13,668 nucleotides of DNA. Origin: Bacteroidales bacterium (GTDB lineage Bacteria; Bacteroidota; Bacteroidia; Bacteroidales; UBA1556). This document shows, piece by piece, positions 1-7,571 of the stretch. Every line of letters starts with the position of its first letter. Position 1 is the first letter of the stretch. The translations under genes were made by a program, and so were the position numbers. The stretch is taken from assembly GCA_023145955.1 (NCBI GenBank), contig JAGLDA010000076.1, positions 1 through 13,668 on the forward strand, in the 5' to 3' direction. The notes below the pieces were generated by a model. That model was not told the DNA's origin and did not search any database. It worked only from the letters and a program-made list of their open reading frames with translations.

Positions 1-1968
1 ATCCCAAGCACCACCAGCATTAGACTGGAATATAGCCATAAGTACACCTGTAACAGTAACACCAGCTAATAAACCACCTAACATTTCAGGGCCACCAACA
101 AAACCTACTAATACAGGAGTTACGATAGCAAGAATACCAGGAAGAACCATTTCTTTAATAGACGCTTTAGTAGAAATATCAACACATTTGTCGTATTCTG
201 CTACACCATCAGCTTTGTCAAAAATAGCACGATCTTCAGGAGTAGCTTTTGACATATCTGAATCGTATTTCCTCATTACTGCCAAAGCATCTTTAAGAGC
301 AGGAATCTCTCTAAACTGGCGACGAACTTCTTCAATCATTGCCATAGCAGCACGACCAACAGCATTCATTGCCAAAGCAGAGAATACGAAAGGAAGCATA
401 CCACCAACAAATAAACCAGCCATTACAGTTGATTTAGAAATATCGATAGTAGATATATTTGCCTGTTGCATAAAAGCAGAGAATAAAGCCAAAGCTGTAA
501 GAGCAGCAGAAGCAATAGCAAAACCTTTACCAATAGCAGCAGTTGTATTACCAACAGCATCTAATTTATCAGTACGTTCACGAACTTCTTTTGGAAGCTC
601 AGCCATTTCGGCAATACCACCAGCATTATCAGAAATAGGACCGTAAGCATCAACTGCCAACTGGATACCAGTATTGGCAAGCATACCCACAGCAGCAATT
701 GCAATACCATAAAGACCAGCAAAGTGGAAAGAAAGGATAATTGCAGCAGCAATAAGTAAAATTGGAATAGCTGTTGACATCATACCAACTCCTAAACCAG
801 CAATCATTGTTGTAGCAGGACCAGTTACGGATTGCTTAACGATTGACATTACTGGCTTAGTACCAGTACCTGTATAATATTCTGTAATTTTACCAACTCC
901 AAGACCAGCCACAAGACCAACAATAGTAGCATAAAATACACCTATTGATGTAAACTCATGTCCTTTAAAAGTCCATTCTGAAGGTAAAAAAGCATCAATC
1001 ATAAAATAAGAAACTACAATCATAATACCAGCAGAAAGAAATTCGCCCATATTAAGTGCAGTTTGTGGGTTGCCACCATCCTTAACTTTCACGAAGAAAG
1101 TACCAATGATAGAAACAATAATACCAGCAGCAGCAAGTGCTAAAGGCAAGAATACAGCTCCTAATTGAAAACCTTCGAAAGAAGGAAGAACAAAGAAAGC
1201 AGCTCCCAATACCATGGTTGCAATAATAGAACCTACGAAAGATTCGAAAAGGTCAGCACCCATACCGGCAACATCTCCTACGTTGTCACCAACGTTATCA
1301 GCAATAGTAGCTGGGTTCAAAGGATGATCTTCAGGAATACCAGCCTCAACCTTACCAACAAGGTCAGCGCCAACATCAGCAGCTTTAGTATAAATACCAC
1401 CACCAACACGAGCAAATAATGCAATTGATGAAGCTCCTAATGAGAAACCTGAGATAATATTAAGTACCATAGTTACACCATTTGCAGTTGTAATATCGTA
1501 CATTGCAGCATAAAGGATAAATAACATACTTAATCCAAATACACCTAAAGAAACAACACCTAAACCCATTACAGCACCTCCAGAGAATGCAACCTCTAAA
1601 GCTTTATTAAGTGAAGTTTGAGCTGCGTTAGTAGTTCTAACGTTAGCCTTTGTTGCTATGCGCATACCTATAAAACCAGCTAATGCCGACATTAATGCAC
1701 CCACAACAAATGATAATGCTACAAAGCCTGTTGAATTGGCTTCTGAATTTCCTTTAAATATTAAAAGTATTGCCACAGCTAATACAAATACCGATAGTAC
1801 TTTGTATTCTGCTTTTAAAAACGCCATGGCGCCATCAGCAATATTTTTTGCGATTATGGCCATTTTTTCAGTGCCAACTTCTTGTTTGCTAACCCAACCT
1901 GCCTTTAGGAACATAAAAACGAATCCTATTAATGCTGATGCTGGAATTAGATAAAATAAATTATCCAT
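1..1968 (-). CDS. hppA: Membrane-bound ion-translocating pyrophosphatase, K+-dependent type (3' end outside window)
   Basis: Integral membrane pump that couples hydrolysis of pyrophosphate to export of H+ and/or Na+ across the cytoplasmic membrane. All 656 codons from the ATG at 1968 to the window edge are open, and the reading frame is continuous. Visible signatures are [11 protein letters not shown] at residues 198-208 (pyrophosphate and Mg binding), followed by the Asp-rich DNVGDNVGD stretch, then GADLFES with Asp239 and Glu242, which I align with the ion-gate Asp/Glu pair of the Thermotoga enzyme. GNTTAAIGK at 473-481 has Ala at the position where K+-independent enzymes carry Lys, so a K+-dependent enzyme is expected. 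Many Ala/Gly/Val/Ile-rich segments fit the 16-helix fold. Family members are usually 700-750 residues, so roughly 70-90 are missing. Whether it pumps Na+, H+ or both cannot be settled from these motifs. It is transcribed alone in this window, away from the flavodoxin gene. Confidence 0.96.
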   Translation of the reverse strand, partial: MDNLFYLIPASALIGFVFMFLKAGWVSKQEVGTEKMAIIAKNIADGAMAFLKAEYKVLSVFVLAVAILLIFKGNSEANSTGFVALSFVVGALMSALAGFIGMRIATKANVRTTNAAQTSLNKALEVAFSGGAVMGLGVVSLGVFGLSMLFILYAAMYDITTANGVTMVLNIISGFSLGASSIALFARVGGGIYTKAADVGADLVGKVEAGIPEDHPLNPATIADNVGDNVGDVAGMGADLFESFVGSIIATMVLGAAFFVLPSFEGFQLGAVFLPLALAAAGIIVSIIGTFFVKVKDGGNPQTALNMGEFLSAGIMIVVSYFMIDAFLPSEWTFKGHEFTSIGVFYATIVGLVAGLGVGKITEYYTGTGTKPVMSIVKQSVTGPATTMIAGLGVGMMSTAIPILLIAAAIILSFHFAGLYGIAIAAVGMLANTGIQLAVDAYGPISDNAGGIAEMAELPKEVRERTDKLDAVGNTTAAIGKGFAIASAALTALALFSAFMQQANISTIDISKSTVMAGLFVGGMLPFVFSALAMNAVGRAAMAMIEEVRRQFREIPALKDALAVMRKYDSDMSKATPEDRAIFDKADGVAEYDKCVDISTKASIKEMVLPGILAIVTPVLVGFVGGPEMLGGLLAGVTVTGVLMAIFQSNAGGAWD

Positions 1969-2023
1969 CTTAATCTTTAAATTTATGGTTTGTATTAATA
2001 AAAATATTTCTAAAATATTGGCG

Positions 2024-2031
2024 CAAATGTA
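2024..2031 (-). promoter_or_regulatory. Putative -7 box of the hppA promoter
   Basis: Minus-strand TACATTTG matches the Bacteroidota -7 consensus TAnnTTTG. A weak TTA lies 20 bp upstream where TTG is expected at -33. It would give a leader of about 50 nt before the ATG at 1968. The match is by eye only. Confidence 0.55.
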
Positions 2032-2273
2032 CTCTAAAATTAAAGAGCTTTTAAGCTTATTTTAATAGTTGAAATTTGGATATTGTTAAGAAATATAACA
2101 AGTATAAACTAAGCATATTAACATTATAGTAACCTGTAATAAAGATGATTACATCATATATACTCGAAACAGAATAATATCACTAAAGACATAAAAAAAT
2201 ATTGTGTTAAATTTCAAACATTTTGAAGACTAGGGAAACAATTAATAAATACCTATTTCAGTTGAAAAATAGC
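2032..2273. other. AT-rich intergenic DNA between hppA and the flavodoxin terminator
   Basis: AT-rich spacer upstream of hppA and downstream of the flavodoxin gene. Beyond a weak -33-like TTA at 2052-2054 I see no gene, RNA or repeat in it. Confidence 0.5.
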
Positions 2274-2316
2274 AATAAAAAAAGACCATACTTAACAATC
2301 GTTAAACATGGTCTTT
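2274..2316 (-). terminator. Intrinsic terminator of the flavodoxin gene
   Basis: AAAGACCAT (2281-2289) pairs perfectly with ATGGTCTTT (2308-2316). After a 2-nt mismatch, TTAAC (2292-2296) pairs with GTTAA (2301-2305) around an AATC loop. On the minus strand the hairpin runs into a T tract, as expected for a terminator 25 bp after the flavodoxin stop codon. Confidence 0.85.
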
Positions 2317-2340
2317 ATAAATTTTATAATAATAGGCTGA

Positions 2341-2865
2341 TTAAATCTCTTTATTAATCATTTCAACCCATTTTGCAACATTAGCATCAGCCTCGTCCTC
2401 ATCATTATCAAGGTCTATTGCTAAGCCACGAAACATATTATTGTGTAGAGCTTCAGACTCTTTAAAGGTAAGACCTTCGTTTGGCCATTGAGCTATTTGA
2501 GTAATATTATGATTATTTAGGTGAGTGAACACTCTCTCCATTCCATCGACAAAATTATATGGGTATCGCATCTGATCTCCTAGACCATAAATTGCTAATT
2601 TTTTTCCATTAAGATCTACCTTATCATCCTCCATTTTGTGAAGAAATTGGTACCAGATGTTATCATCGGTATAATGCTCCCAAGAATCTGCCCCAACAGT
2701 AGAACAGCCCATAATTAAATTCTCATAATGGAATAAATGTTTAGGGTCAGCTTTACTTAAATCTATTATATCAATATCTGCATCACCATATTGTTCCTTA
2801 ATTTTTTTTGCTACAGCCTCTACATTTCCTTTTAGTGGCCAGTAAAATAATCCTATTTTTTTCAT
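2341..2865 (-). CDS. Long-chain flavodoxin with atypical phosphate-binding loop
   Basis: FMN-type flavodoxin of 174 residues, a small soluble electron carrier. It starts MKKIGLFY, the first beta strand. The loop that normally reads T/S-x-T-G-x-T is here PLKGNV at 10-15, so all three hydroxyl residues that bind the FMN phosphate are replaced (Pro10, Lys12, Val15), while the Gly stays. The 50s loop is STVGADSW (55-62) and lacks the usual Trp after the Thr. The 90s loop GLGDQMRY (94-101) keeps the Asp and the flavin-stacking Tyr101. The segment around QWPNEGLTFKESEAL (126-140) is the extra loop of long-chain flavodoxins, and RGLAIDLDNDEDE (146-158) matches the family's acidic C-terminal region. 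It is monocistronic, with its own promoter and terminator. It could be a divergent paralogue with altered cofactor affinity, so I give no gene symbol. Partner enzymes are not in the window. Confidence 0.88.
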   Translation of the reverse strand: MKKIGLFYWPLKGNVEAVAKKIKEQYGDADIDIIDLSKADPKHLFHYENLIMGCSTVGADSWEHYTDDNIWYQFLHKMEDDKVDLNGKKLAIYGLGDQMRYPYNFVDGMERVFTHLNNHNITQIAQWPNEGLTFKESEALHNNMFRGLAIDLDNDEDEADANVAKWVEMINKEI

Positions 2866-2929
2866 CTGTTTTATAATTTGATAGTTTAATATGTACTTGA
2901 AAAAATCTGTTTAATTTTTATCATTTAAT

Positions 2930-2959
2930 AATTGCAAAGATATATATATATCTGCAATT
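2930..2959. promoter_or_regulatory. 30-bp near-perfect palindrome in the divergent promoter region
   Basis: AATTGCA (2930-2936) and TGCAATT (2953-2959) flank the perfect palindrome GATATATATATATC (2939-2952), with only an unpaired AA at 2937-2938. It overlaps the flavodoxin -7 box, so it is placed like an operator. That role is inference, since the core is a simple TA repeat. Confidence 0.5.
2935..2942 (-). promoter_or_regulatory. Putative -7 box of the flavodoxin promoter
   Basis: Minus-strand TATCTTTG fits TAnnTTTG exactly. It would give a leader of about 65 nt before the ATG at 2865. No clear TTG is found at -33; TTT occupies the expected site. It lies inside the palindrome at 2930-2959. 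Confidence 0.55.
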
Positions 2960-3077
2960 AATAAATTATGGTTTTAACGTTATGTGTTAATTTTTACTAA
3001 CAAGCTTTCAATAGAATAATATGATGCGTTTGACCTACAATTAATTAATCTAATAAATAAACAACTGATTTATTAGT

Positions 3078-3085
3078 TAACTTTG
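3078..3085 (+). promoter_or_regulatory. Putative -7 box of the DUF502-deoC promoter
   Basis: TAACTTTG fits TAnnTTTG and is followed by GCA, as often seen in this phylum. The start codon lies 25 bp downstream at 3111, so the leader is short. A -33 TTG is not obvious. Confidence 0.55.
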
Positions 3086-3110
3086 CAATTCATCAAAAAC
3101 ATAAAAAGAA

Positions 3111-3725
3111 ATGAAATCCAAAAGCAAATCTATATGGAGCTTTTTTATTAGAAACTTTGGACAAGGCTTATTATTTGTTGTGCCTATTGCGGCAACATTT
3201 TTAGTTTTGTATTATTTATTCCAAGAGTTAGATGCTATTTTTCCATTTGAAATACCAGGATTAGGTATAGTAATAATAATTGTAGGCGTTAGTGCAATCG
3301 GTTTTATTGGTTCAAAAATAGTAACAACACCAATTTTTGGTTTTTTTAATAGATTGATTAATAAAACCCCAATAATTAAGATAATATATAGTTCTGTAAA
3401 GGATTTATTATCAGCCTTTGTTGGAAATAAAAAGAAATTTACAAAACCTGTATTAGTAAAGCTAGTACGTGATAGTGAGGCTAGCCAAATAGGCTTTCTA
3501 ACACAAGATGACCTAACAAATATGGGATTAGGAGCTGGTCTAGTTAGCGTATATATTCCATTCTCATACAGTATAATGGGGAATTTGTATGTTGTACCAG
3601 CCATAAACATAACGGCATTGGACATATCACCAACCGATGCAATGAAATTTATAGTATCGGGAGGAGTAACTAATGTTGAAGGAAAAGATAGTAAAGACAT
3701 AGAAAAAATTAAACAAGAAGACTAA
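3111..3725 (+). CDS. DUF502 family inner-membrane protein
   Basis: Protein of 204 residues recognised as DUF502 from its layout. A short basic N-terminus (KSKSKSIWSFFIRNF) is followed by transmembrane segment 1 at about 18-38 (GLLFVVPIAATFLVLYYLF) and segment 2 at about 50-70 (GLGIVIIIVGVSAIGFIG). Then comes the family's TPIIKIIYSSVKDL motif at 86-99 and a soluble domain with a PFSYSIMGNLYVVP-like stretch. The Lys/Asp/Glu-rich tail looks disordered. The function of the family is not established. The start is supported by a promoter box 25 bp upstream and an A-rich translation start region. Only 4 bp separate its stop from deoC, so the two are almost certainly co-transcribed. That says little about function, since deoC has many different neighbours. 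Confidence 0.88.
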   Translation: MKSKSKSIWSFFIRNFGQGLLFVVPIAATFLVLYYLFQELDAIFPFEIPGLGIVIIIVGVSAIGFIGSKIVTTPIFGFFNRLINKTPIIKIIYSSVKDLLSAFVGNKKKFTKPVLVKLVRDSEASQIGFLTQDDLTNMGLGAGLVSVYIPFSYSIMGNLYVVPAINITALDISPTDAMKFIVSGGVTNVEGKDSKDIEKIKQED

Positions 3726-3729
3726 GAAT

Positions 3730-4569
3730 ATGAACTGGAAATTGGAAGAGTTAGAAGAGCAGAATATAAATAATAGAATAAAAGACTATACAAACTTAGG
3801 GTCTAAATTACTTACCGATAGGCAAGTAGTACAGACTATTCTAAGCTGCATCGACCTTACCACATTAGAAGGAAGCGATACCGATAAAAAGGCTAGAGAA
3901 TTATGCAAAGCAGCAAGGAGTTTTAAGAAGAATGGTACTGACATTCCAAATGTAGCAGCAGTATGTTTTTACCCTCCTTTTGCGGCATTGGCCAAAGCAC
4001 AACTAAAAAACTATGGAATTAATGTAGCCTGTGTTGCGGGAGCATTTCCTAGCGGACAATCTCCACTAGAGGTACGCATTGCCGAGGTAAAATATGCTGT
4101 AGAGCAAGGTGCCGACGAAATAGATATGGTAATCTCTAGAGGAAAATTTCTAGAAGGTGATTACGATTATATTTATAAGGAAGTAAAAGAAATTAAAGAG
4201 GCTTGTGGCAATGCTCACTTAAAAGTAATATTGGAAACTGGAGAATTGGGTGATTTGAATAAAGTGCGCCTAGCTTCAGAAATTGCAATTGCTGCAGGAG
4301 CAGATTTCATTAAAACCTCCACAGGAAAAATTCAACCCGCTGCAACTCTAGAAGCTTTTATCGTAATGCTTGACGTAATAAAGGCACATTATGATAAAAC
4401 TGGCATAATGATAGGGATAAAACCTGCGGGCGGCATTTCGGAAGTTGATGTAGCGAAAGATTATATTTTTGTATTAGAGCATACCCTTGGCGAAAAGTGG
4501 ATGAATAATACTTGGTTTAGAATTGGAGCAAGTAGATTAGCCGGCAAAGCCTTGGCAGAATTGATGTAA
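3730..4569 (+). CDS. deoC: Deoxyribose-phosphate aldolase
   Basis: Cytosolic class I aldolase that splits 2-deoxyribose 5-phosphate into glyceraldehyde 3-phosphate and acetaldehyde in deoxynucleoside salvage. The TIM-barrel motifs are intact: IDLTTLEG (41-48), VAAVCFYPPF (75-84), EIDMVI with Asp132, the Schiff-base Lys195 in FIKTSTGK (193-200), the second active-site Lys231 in GIKPAGGI (229-236), and the phosphate-binding end RIGASRL (264-270). At 279 residues it is about 20 longer than the E. coli enzyme because of an N-terminal helical extension (1-35), which I believe is usual for Bacteroidota. It is second in a two-gene unit after the DUF502 gene and is followed by a strong terminator. 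No other nucleoside-salvage genes are adjacent. Confidence 0.96.
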   Translation: MNWKLEELEEQNINNRIKDYTNLGSKLLTDRQVVQTILSCIDLTTLEGSDTDKKARELCKAARSFKKNGTDIPNVAAVCFYPPFAALAKAQLKNYGINVACVAGAFPSGQSPLEVRIAEVKYAVEQGADEIDMVISRGKFLEGDYDYIYKEVKEIKEACGNAHLKVILETGELGDLNKVRLASEIAIAAGADFIKTSTGKIQPAATLEAFIVMLDVIKAHYDKTGIMIGIKPAGGISEVDVAKDYIFVLEHTLGEKWMNNTWFRIGASRLAGKALAELM

Positions 4570-4606
4570 TTACGCAAAATATCATTATTGAAAAAAGATT
4601 ATTAAG

Positions 4607-4640
4607 TCCCAATATTTTTGTTAATGTTGGGATTTTTTTT
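4607..4640 (+). terminator. Intrinsic terminator after deoC
   Basis: TCCCAA (4607-4612) pairs with TTGGGA (4627-4632). The stem continues through a T-G wobble and three A-T pairs to a loop at 4617-4622, and eight T residues follow (4633-4640). It lies 37 bp after the deoC stop. Confidence 0.92.
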
Positions 4641-4915
4641 GCTAATTTTACAACTGTTTTATAAATCACAGAGTTACTAATATCTGTTTTTGATTACAAC
4701 ACATAGGATACATGACAGGCCACTAGCACAATACAGTGTTTCTACGTTTATTTTTTTACTGCAATAATACGATTATCAACCACATTAGTTTACATACTAA
4801 TTACATGATATTATATTATTATAAATTTTCGTAGAGCAAATTTAGATATTGTATTTTTTATTTTTTTTAAAGAACACATAAATAACATATATATAAATTA
4901 CTTAAAAAAACACAT
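4641..4915. other. AT-rich leader region upstream of the EF-G-like gene
   Basis: Gene-free, very AT-rich stretch that must carry the promoter of the EF-G-like gene. I find no exact TAnnTTTG box. The nearest is TAAATTTT around 4822, without the final G. A small inverted repeat TTAGT/ACTAA lies near 4785-4800. The last 60 bp before the ATG are almost purely A and T with no Shine-Dalgarno. Confidence 0.45.
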
Positions 4916-7054
4916 ATGAAAATTTATCAATCAGATCAAATTAAAAATATCGCCCTTGTTGGCGGGGCCAAATCAGGAAAGACCACATTGGCTGAAGCCA
5001 TGCTTTTCGAAGGAGGAAGTATAAAACGAAGAGGAAGTATTGAGGAAAAAAACACTGTTTCTGATTATCGTGATATAGAATTAGATAAAGAAAATTCAGT
5101 TGTAACTACAGTAATGCACACAGTATATGGTGGCAAAAAAATAAATATAATTGATACTCCTGGTACAGCATCTTATGTGGGAGAGGTTGTTACAGCACTT
5201 AATGTAGTTGATACTGCTCTTTTGGTAGTAGATGCTCACGAAGGATTAAATGTAGGGGTAGAATTAGCCTGGAGAAATACTTCTCGCTTAAATGTACCTA
5301 CAGTATTTGTAATAAACCAAATTGACCACGAGAAAGCTAAATTTGACGAAACTCTTACTCAACTTCAAAATGCATATGGCGATAAAGTTACACTAGCACA
5401 ATACCCAGTGAACCAAGGTACTGAATTCGATACGGTAATTGATTTGGTTTATATGAAGCAAATCAAATATCAAAAAGGTGGTGGTGATGCTGAGATTACT
5501 GATATTCCAGATTCAGAAAAGGAAAAAGCCGAAGAATTACAAAAATTATTGATAGAAGCTGCTGCTGAAGGTTCGGAAGAGCTAATGGAGATTTATTTTG
5601 AAAATGATACTCTAACTATTGAGCAACTTCGCGAAGGAATTCGCTTAGGAATAGCACACCGCAAATATTTTCCTGTATTTATAACTTCTGCCAAAGAATG
5701 TATTGGTGCAGGTCGTATTCTTGAATTTATAGCACTATCGGCTCCACGACCAGCGCGTAGCCCTCGTATGACAAAAGATGGTACTAAAGAATATAATTCA
5801 AATCGAGAAGATAATCCAACTTTATTTGTTTTCAAGACAGAAATTGAGCCTCATGTTGGAGAAGTAGCATATTTTAGAGTTTATGGTGGCGAAATTACCG
5901 AAGGAATGGATATGATTAATACTTGTAAAGGCAGCAAAGAGCGACTTTCACAACTATTAGTTAGCAATGGCAAAACTCGTGATAAAGTTACCAAACTTAT
6001 GGCCGGTGATATTGGAGCTGCCATAAAGCTTAAGTCTGTTCATAGTAGCGACACTCTTTCTGATCCCGATCATAAAGATATTAAGCTTGAACGTATTGTT
6101 TATCCTCCGCATAAATATTCTGTAGCTATAAAAGCAAAGAACTCAACTGATGATGAAAAAATGGGATTATTGCTTCACGAGATGCATAATTCTGACCCAT
6201 CATTTGGAGTAAATTATTCTAGAGAATTGAAGCAACTTATTCTTACAGGAATGGGTGAGCAACATATTAATATAGCTAAGTGGTTTTTTGATAATATTCA
6301 TAAAATTGAATTTGATTTTATAACTCCTAAAATACCTTATCGCGAAACCATTACAAAATCTGCAAAAGCAAATTATAAGCATAAAAAGCAATCAGGAGGT
6401 TCTGGTCAGTTTGGTGAAGTATATATGCTAATTCAGCCATATACTGAAGGATACTCACATCCTAGCGATCTTAATGTTCGTAAAACTGAAGAGTATAATT
6501 TAGAATGGGGTGGCAAGCTAATGCTTCATAACTGTATCGTTGGTGGAGCTATTGATGCACGTTTTATTCCTGCAATTCTCAAAGGTATTAACGAACGCAT
6601 GGAAGAAGGACCTCTTACTGGCTCTTACGCTCGCGATATTGTAGTTTATATTTATGATGGTAAAATGCACGCTGTGGATTCAAACGAAATTTCGTTTAAG
6701 CTTGCAGGACGACATGCTTTTAGCACTGCATTTAAAAATGCTAAGCCAAAAATTATGGAGCCAATTTACGATGTGGAAGTTTTTGTTCCTGAAGAAATGA
6801 TGGGTTCAGTAATGACTGATTTACAAGGTCGTAGAGCCATAATTATGGGAATGGGTGCTGAAGGTCATTATCAGAAAATTAGCGCTAAAGTGCCTCTTGC
6901 AGAAATGGATAGATATAGCACTTCGTTAAGCTCTCTAACATCTGGCCGTGGTAACTTTATAATGAGTTATGATGAATACAAGGCTGTTCCTTCTGATGTT
7001 CAAAAAGAACTTCTAAAGAAATATGAAGAGGAAGAAGCTAAAAATGAAGATTAA
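4916..7054 (+). CDS. EF-G-like translation factor (EF-G2 type), predicted GTPase-impaired
   Basis: Full-length EF-G paralogue of 712 residues with all five domains: G domain about 1-275, domain II about 300-385, III about 398-465, IV about 475-600 and V about 612-690. It keeps the P-loop Gly21-Lys22-Thr23, DTPG (80-83) and SAK (258-260). It differs from canonical EF-G where catalysis happens. The P-loop reads GGAKSGKTT instead of AHIDAGKTT. The switch II catalytic His after DTPG is Thr84. The switch I RGIT motif reads ENSV near 59-62, losing the Mg-binding Thr. NKxD is NQID (134-137). Domain III keeps LTGMGEQH, and domain IV keeps GGSGQFGEVY and His585 at its tip, so ribosome engagement looks preserved. 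A Bacteroides EF-G2 has been reported to act in translation without GTPase activity and to matter for gut colonisation. This gene fits that class by sequence, though orthology is inferred. It stands alone and ends at a bidirectional terminator. Confidence 0.93.
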   Translation: MKIYQSDQIKNIALVGGAKSGKTTLAEAMLFEGGSIKRRGSIEEKNTVSDYRDIELDKENSVVTTVMHTVYGGKKINIIDTPGTASYVGEVVTALNVVDTALLVVDAHEGLNVGVELAWRNTSRLNVPTVFVINQIDHEKAKFDETLTQLQNAYGDKVTLAQYPVNQGTEFDTVIDLVYMKQIKYQKGGGDAEITDIPDSEKEKAEELQKLLIEAAAEGSEELMEIYFENDTLTIEQLREGIRLGIAHRKYFPVFITSAKECIGAGRILEFIALSAPRPARSPRMTKDGTKEYNSNREDNPTLFVFKTEIEPHVGEVAYFRVYGGEITEGMDMINTCKGSKERLSQLLVSNGKTRDKVTKLMAGDIGAAIKLKSVHSSDTLSDPDHKDIKLERIVYPPHKYSVAIKAKNSTDDEKMGLLLHEMHNSDPSFGVNYSRELKQLILTGMGEQHINIAKWFFDNIHKIEFDFITPKIPYRETITKSAKANYKHKKQSGGSGQFGEVYMLIQPYTEGYSHPSDLNVRKTEEYNLEWGGKLMLHNCIVGGAIDARFIPAILKGINERMEEGPLTGSYARDIVVYIYDGKMHAVDSNEISFKLAGRHAFSTAFKNAKPKIMEPIYDVEVFVPEEMMGSVMTDLQGRRAIIMGMGAEGHYQKISAKVPLAEMDRYSTSLSSLTSGRGNFIMSYDEYKAVPSDVQKELLKKYEEEEAKNED

Positions 7055-7075
7055 TAATTAGTTTTATTAAATAAA

Positions 7076-7108
7076 AAAAAGAGGTAGCCATAATGGTTGC
7101 CTCTTTTT
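7076..7108. terminator. Bidirectional terminator between the EF-G-like and arsC-like genes
   Basis: AAAAA (7076-7080) pairs with TTTTT (7104-7108) and GAGG (7081-7084) with CCTC (7100-7103). Six further pairs, including two G-T wobbles, close a TAA loop (7091-7093). Each strand ends in a T tract, so the hairpin can stop both convergent transcripts. Confidence 0.92.
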
Positions 7109-7117
7109 GTTTTTATA

Positions 7118-7528
7118 CTAATTGTTTAAATCAATAAACTTTATAAAAGCCGTTTTTATTTCACCTCTAATTCTACGAAATTCTGAAAGAATAAACTCAC
7201 TACTACCTTTCACTTCATCAGGATCTTCGAAACCCATATGAATCTGTTTTTTTACATCTCCAGTAAATATTGGGCAACTTTCCTTGGCATTATCACAAAC
7301 CGTGATTACATAATCAAAAGAATCATTTACAAAAACATTAGAATTCTTCGGTTTATTTTTACTAATGTCTATGCCCTCTTCAAGCATAACTTTAATAGCC
7401 AAAGGGTGAACTTGTTTACTAGGATTTGTTCCAGCCGAAAAAGCTGTAATTCCTTCCATATTATTAAGAAACGCCTCTGCCATTTGGCTTCTGCAGCTAT
7501 TTCCTGTACATAGTATTAATATAGTCAT
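7118..7528 (-). CDS. arsC: Thioredoxin-type arsenate reductase / low-molecular-weight phosphatase family protein
   Basis: Protein of 136 residues with the low-molecular-weight phosphatase fold. The phosphate loop CTGNSCRS (7-14) contains Cys7 and Cys12. VCDNAKESC (77-85) supplies Cys78 and Cys85, and FEDPDEVKG (100-108) supplies the general-acid Asp102. The four cysteines correspond to the nucleophile, loop and relay cysteines of the thioredoxin-linked arsenate reductase from Staphylococcus, so reduction of arsenate to arsenite is the best guess. Plain phosphotyrosine phosphatases lack the second Cys pair. It lies 43 bp downstream of tsaD on the same strand and shares its terminator, so it is probably the second gene of that transcript. 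No arsR, arsB or acr3 is nearby, so a stress-induced ars operon is not indicated. The family call is firm and the substrate less so. Confidence 0.85.
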   Translation of the reverse strand: MTILILCTGNSCRSQMAEAFLNNMEGITAFSAGTNPSKQVHPLAIKVMLEEGIDISKNKPKNSNVFVNDSFDYVITVCDNAKESCPIFTGDVKKQIHMGFEDPDEVKGSSEFILSEFRRIRGEIKTAFIKFIDLNN

Positions 7529-7571
7529 TCGTATAATTCTAGCTTAATAATTAACAATAATATATATATGT

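Noticed and set aside
188..1954. Several plus-strand open frames across the first 2 kb
   Set aside because: They lie opposite a continuous 656-codon pyrophosphatase frame with all family motifs; their translations have no recognisable pattern.
4721..5404. Identical 14-mer CACTAGCACAATAC at 4721-4734 and 5391-5404
   Set aside because: One copy is within coding sequence of the EF-G-like gene, there is no surrounding similarity, and one such match is expected to be fairly likely by chance in a window of this size.
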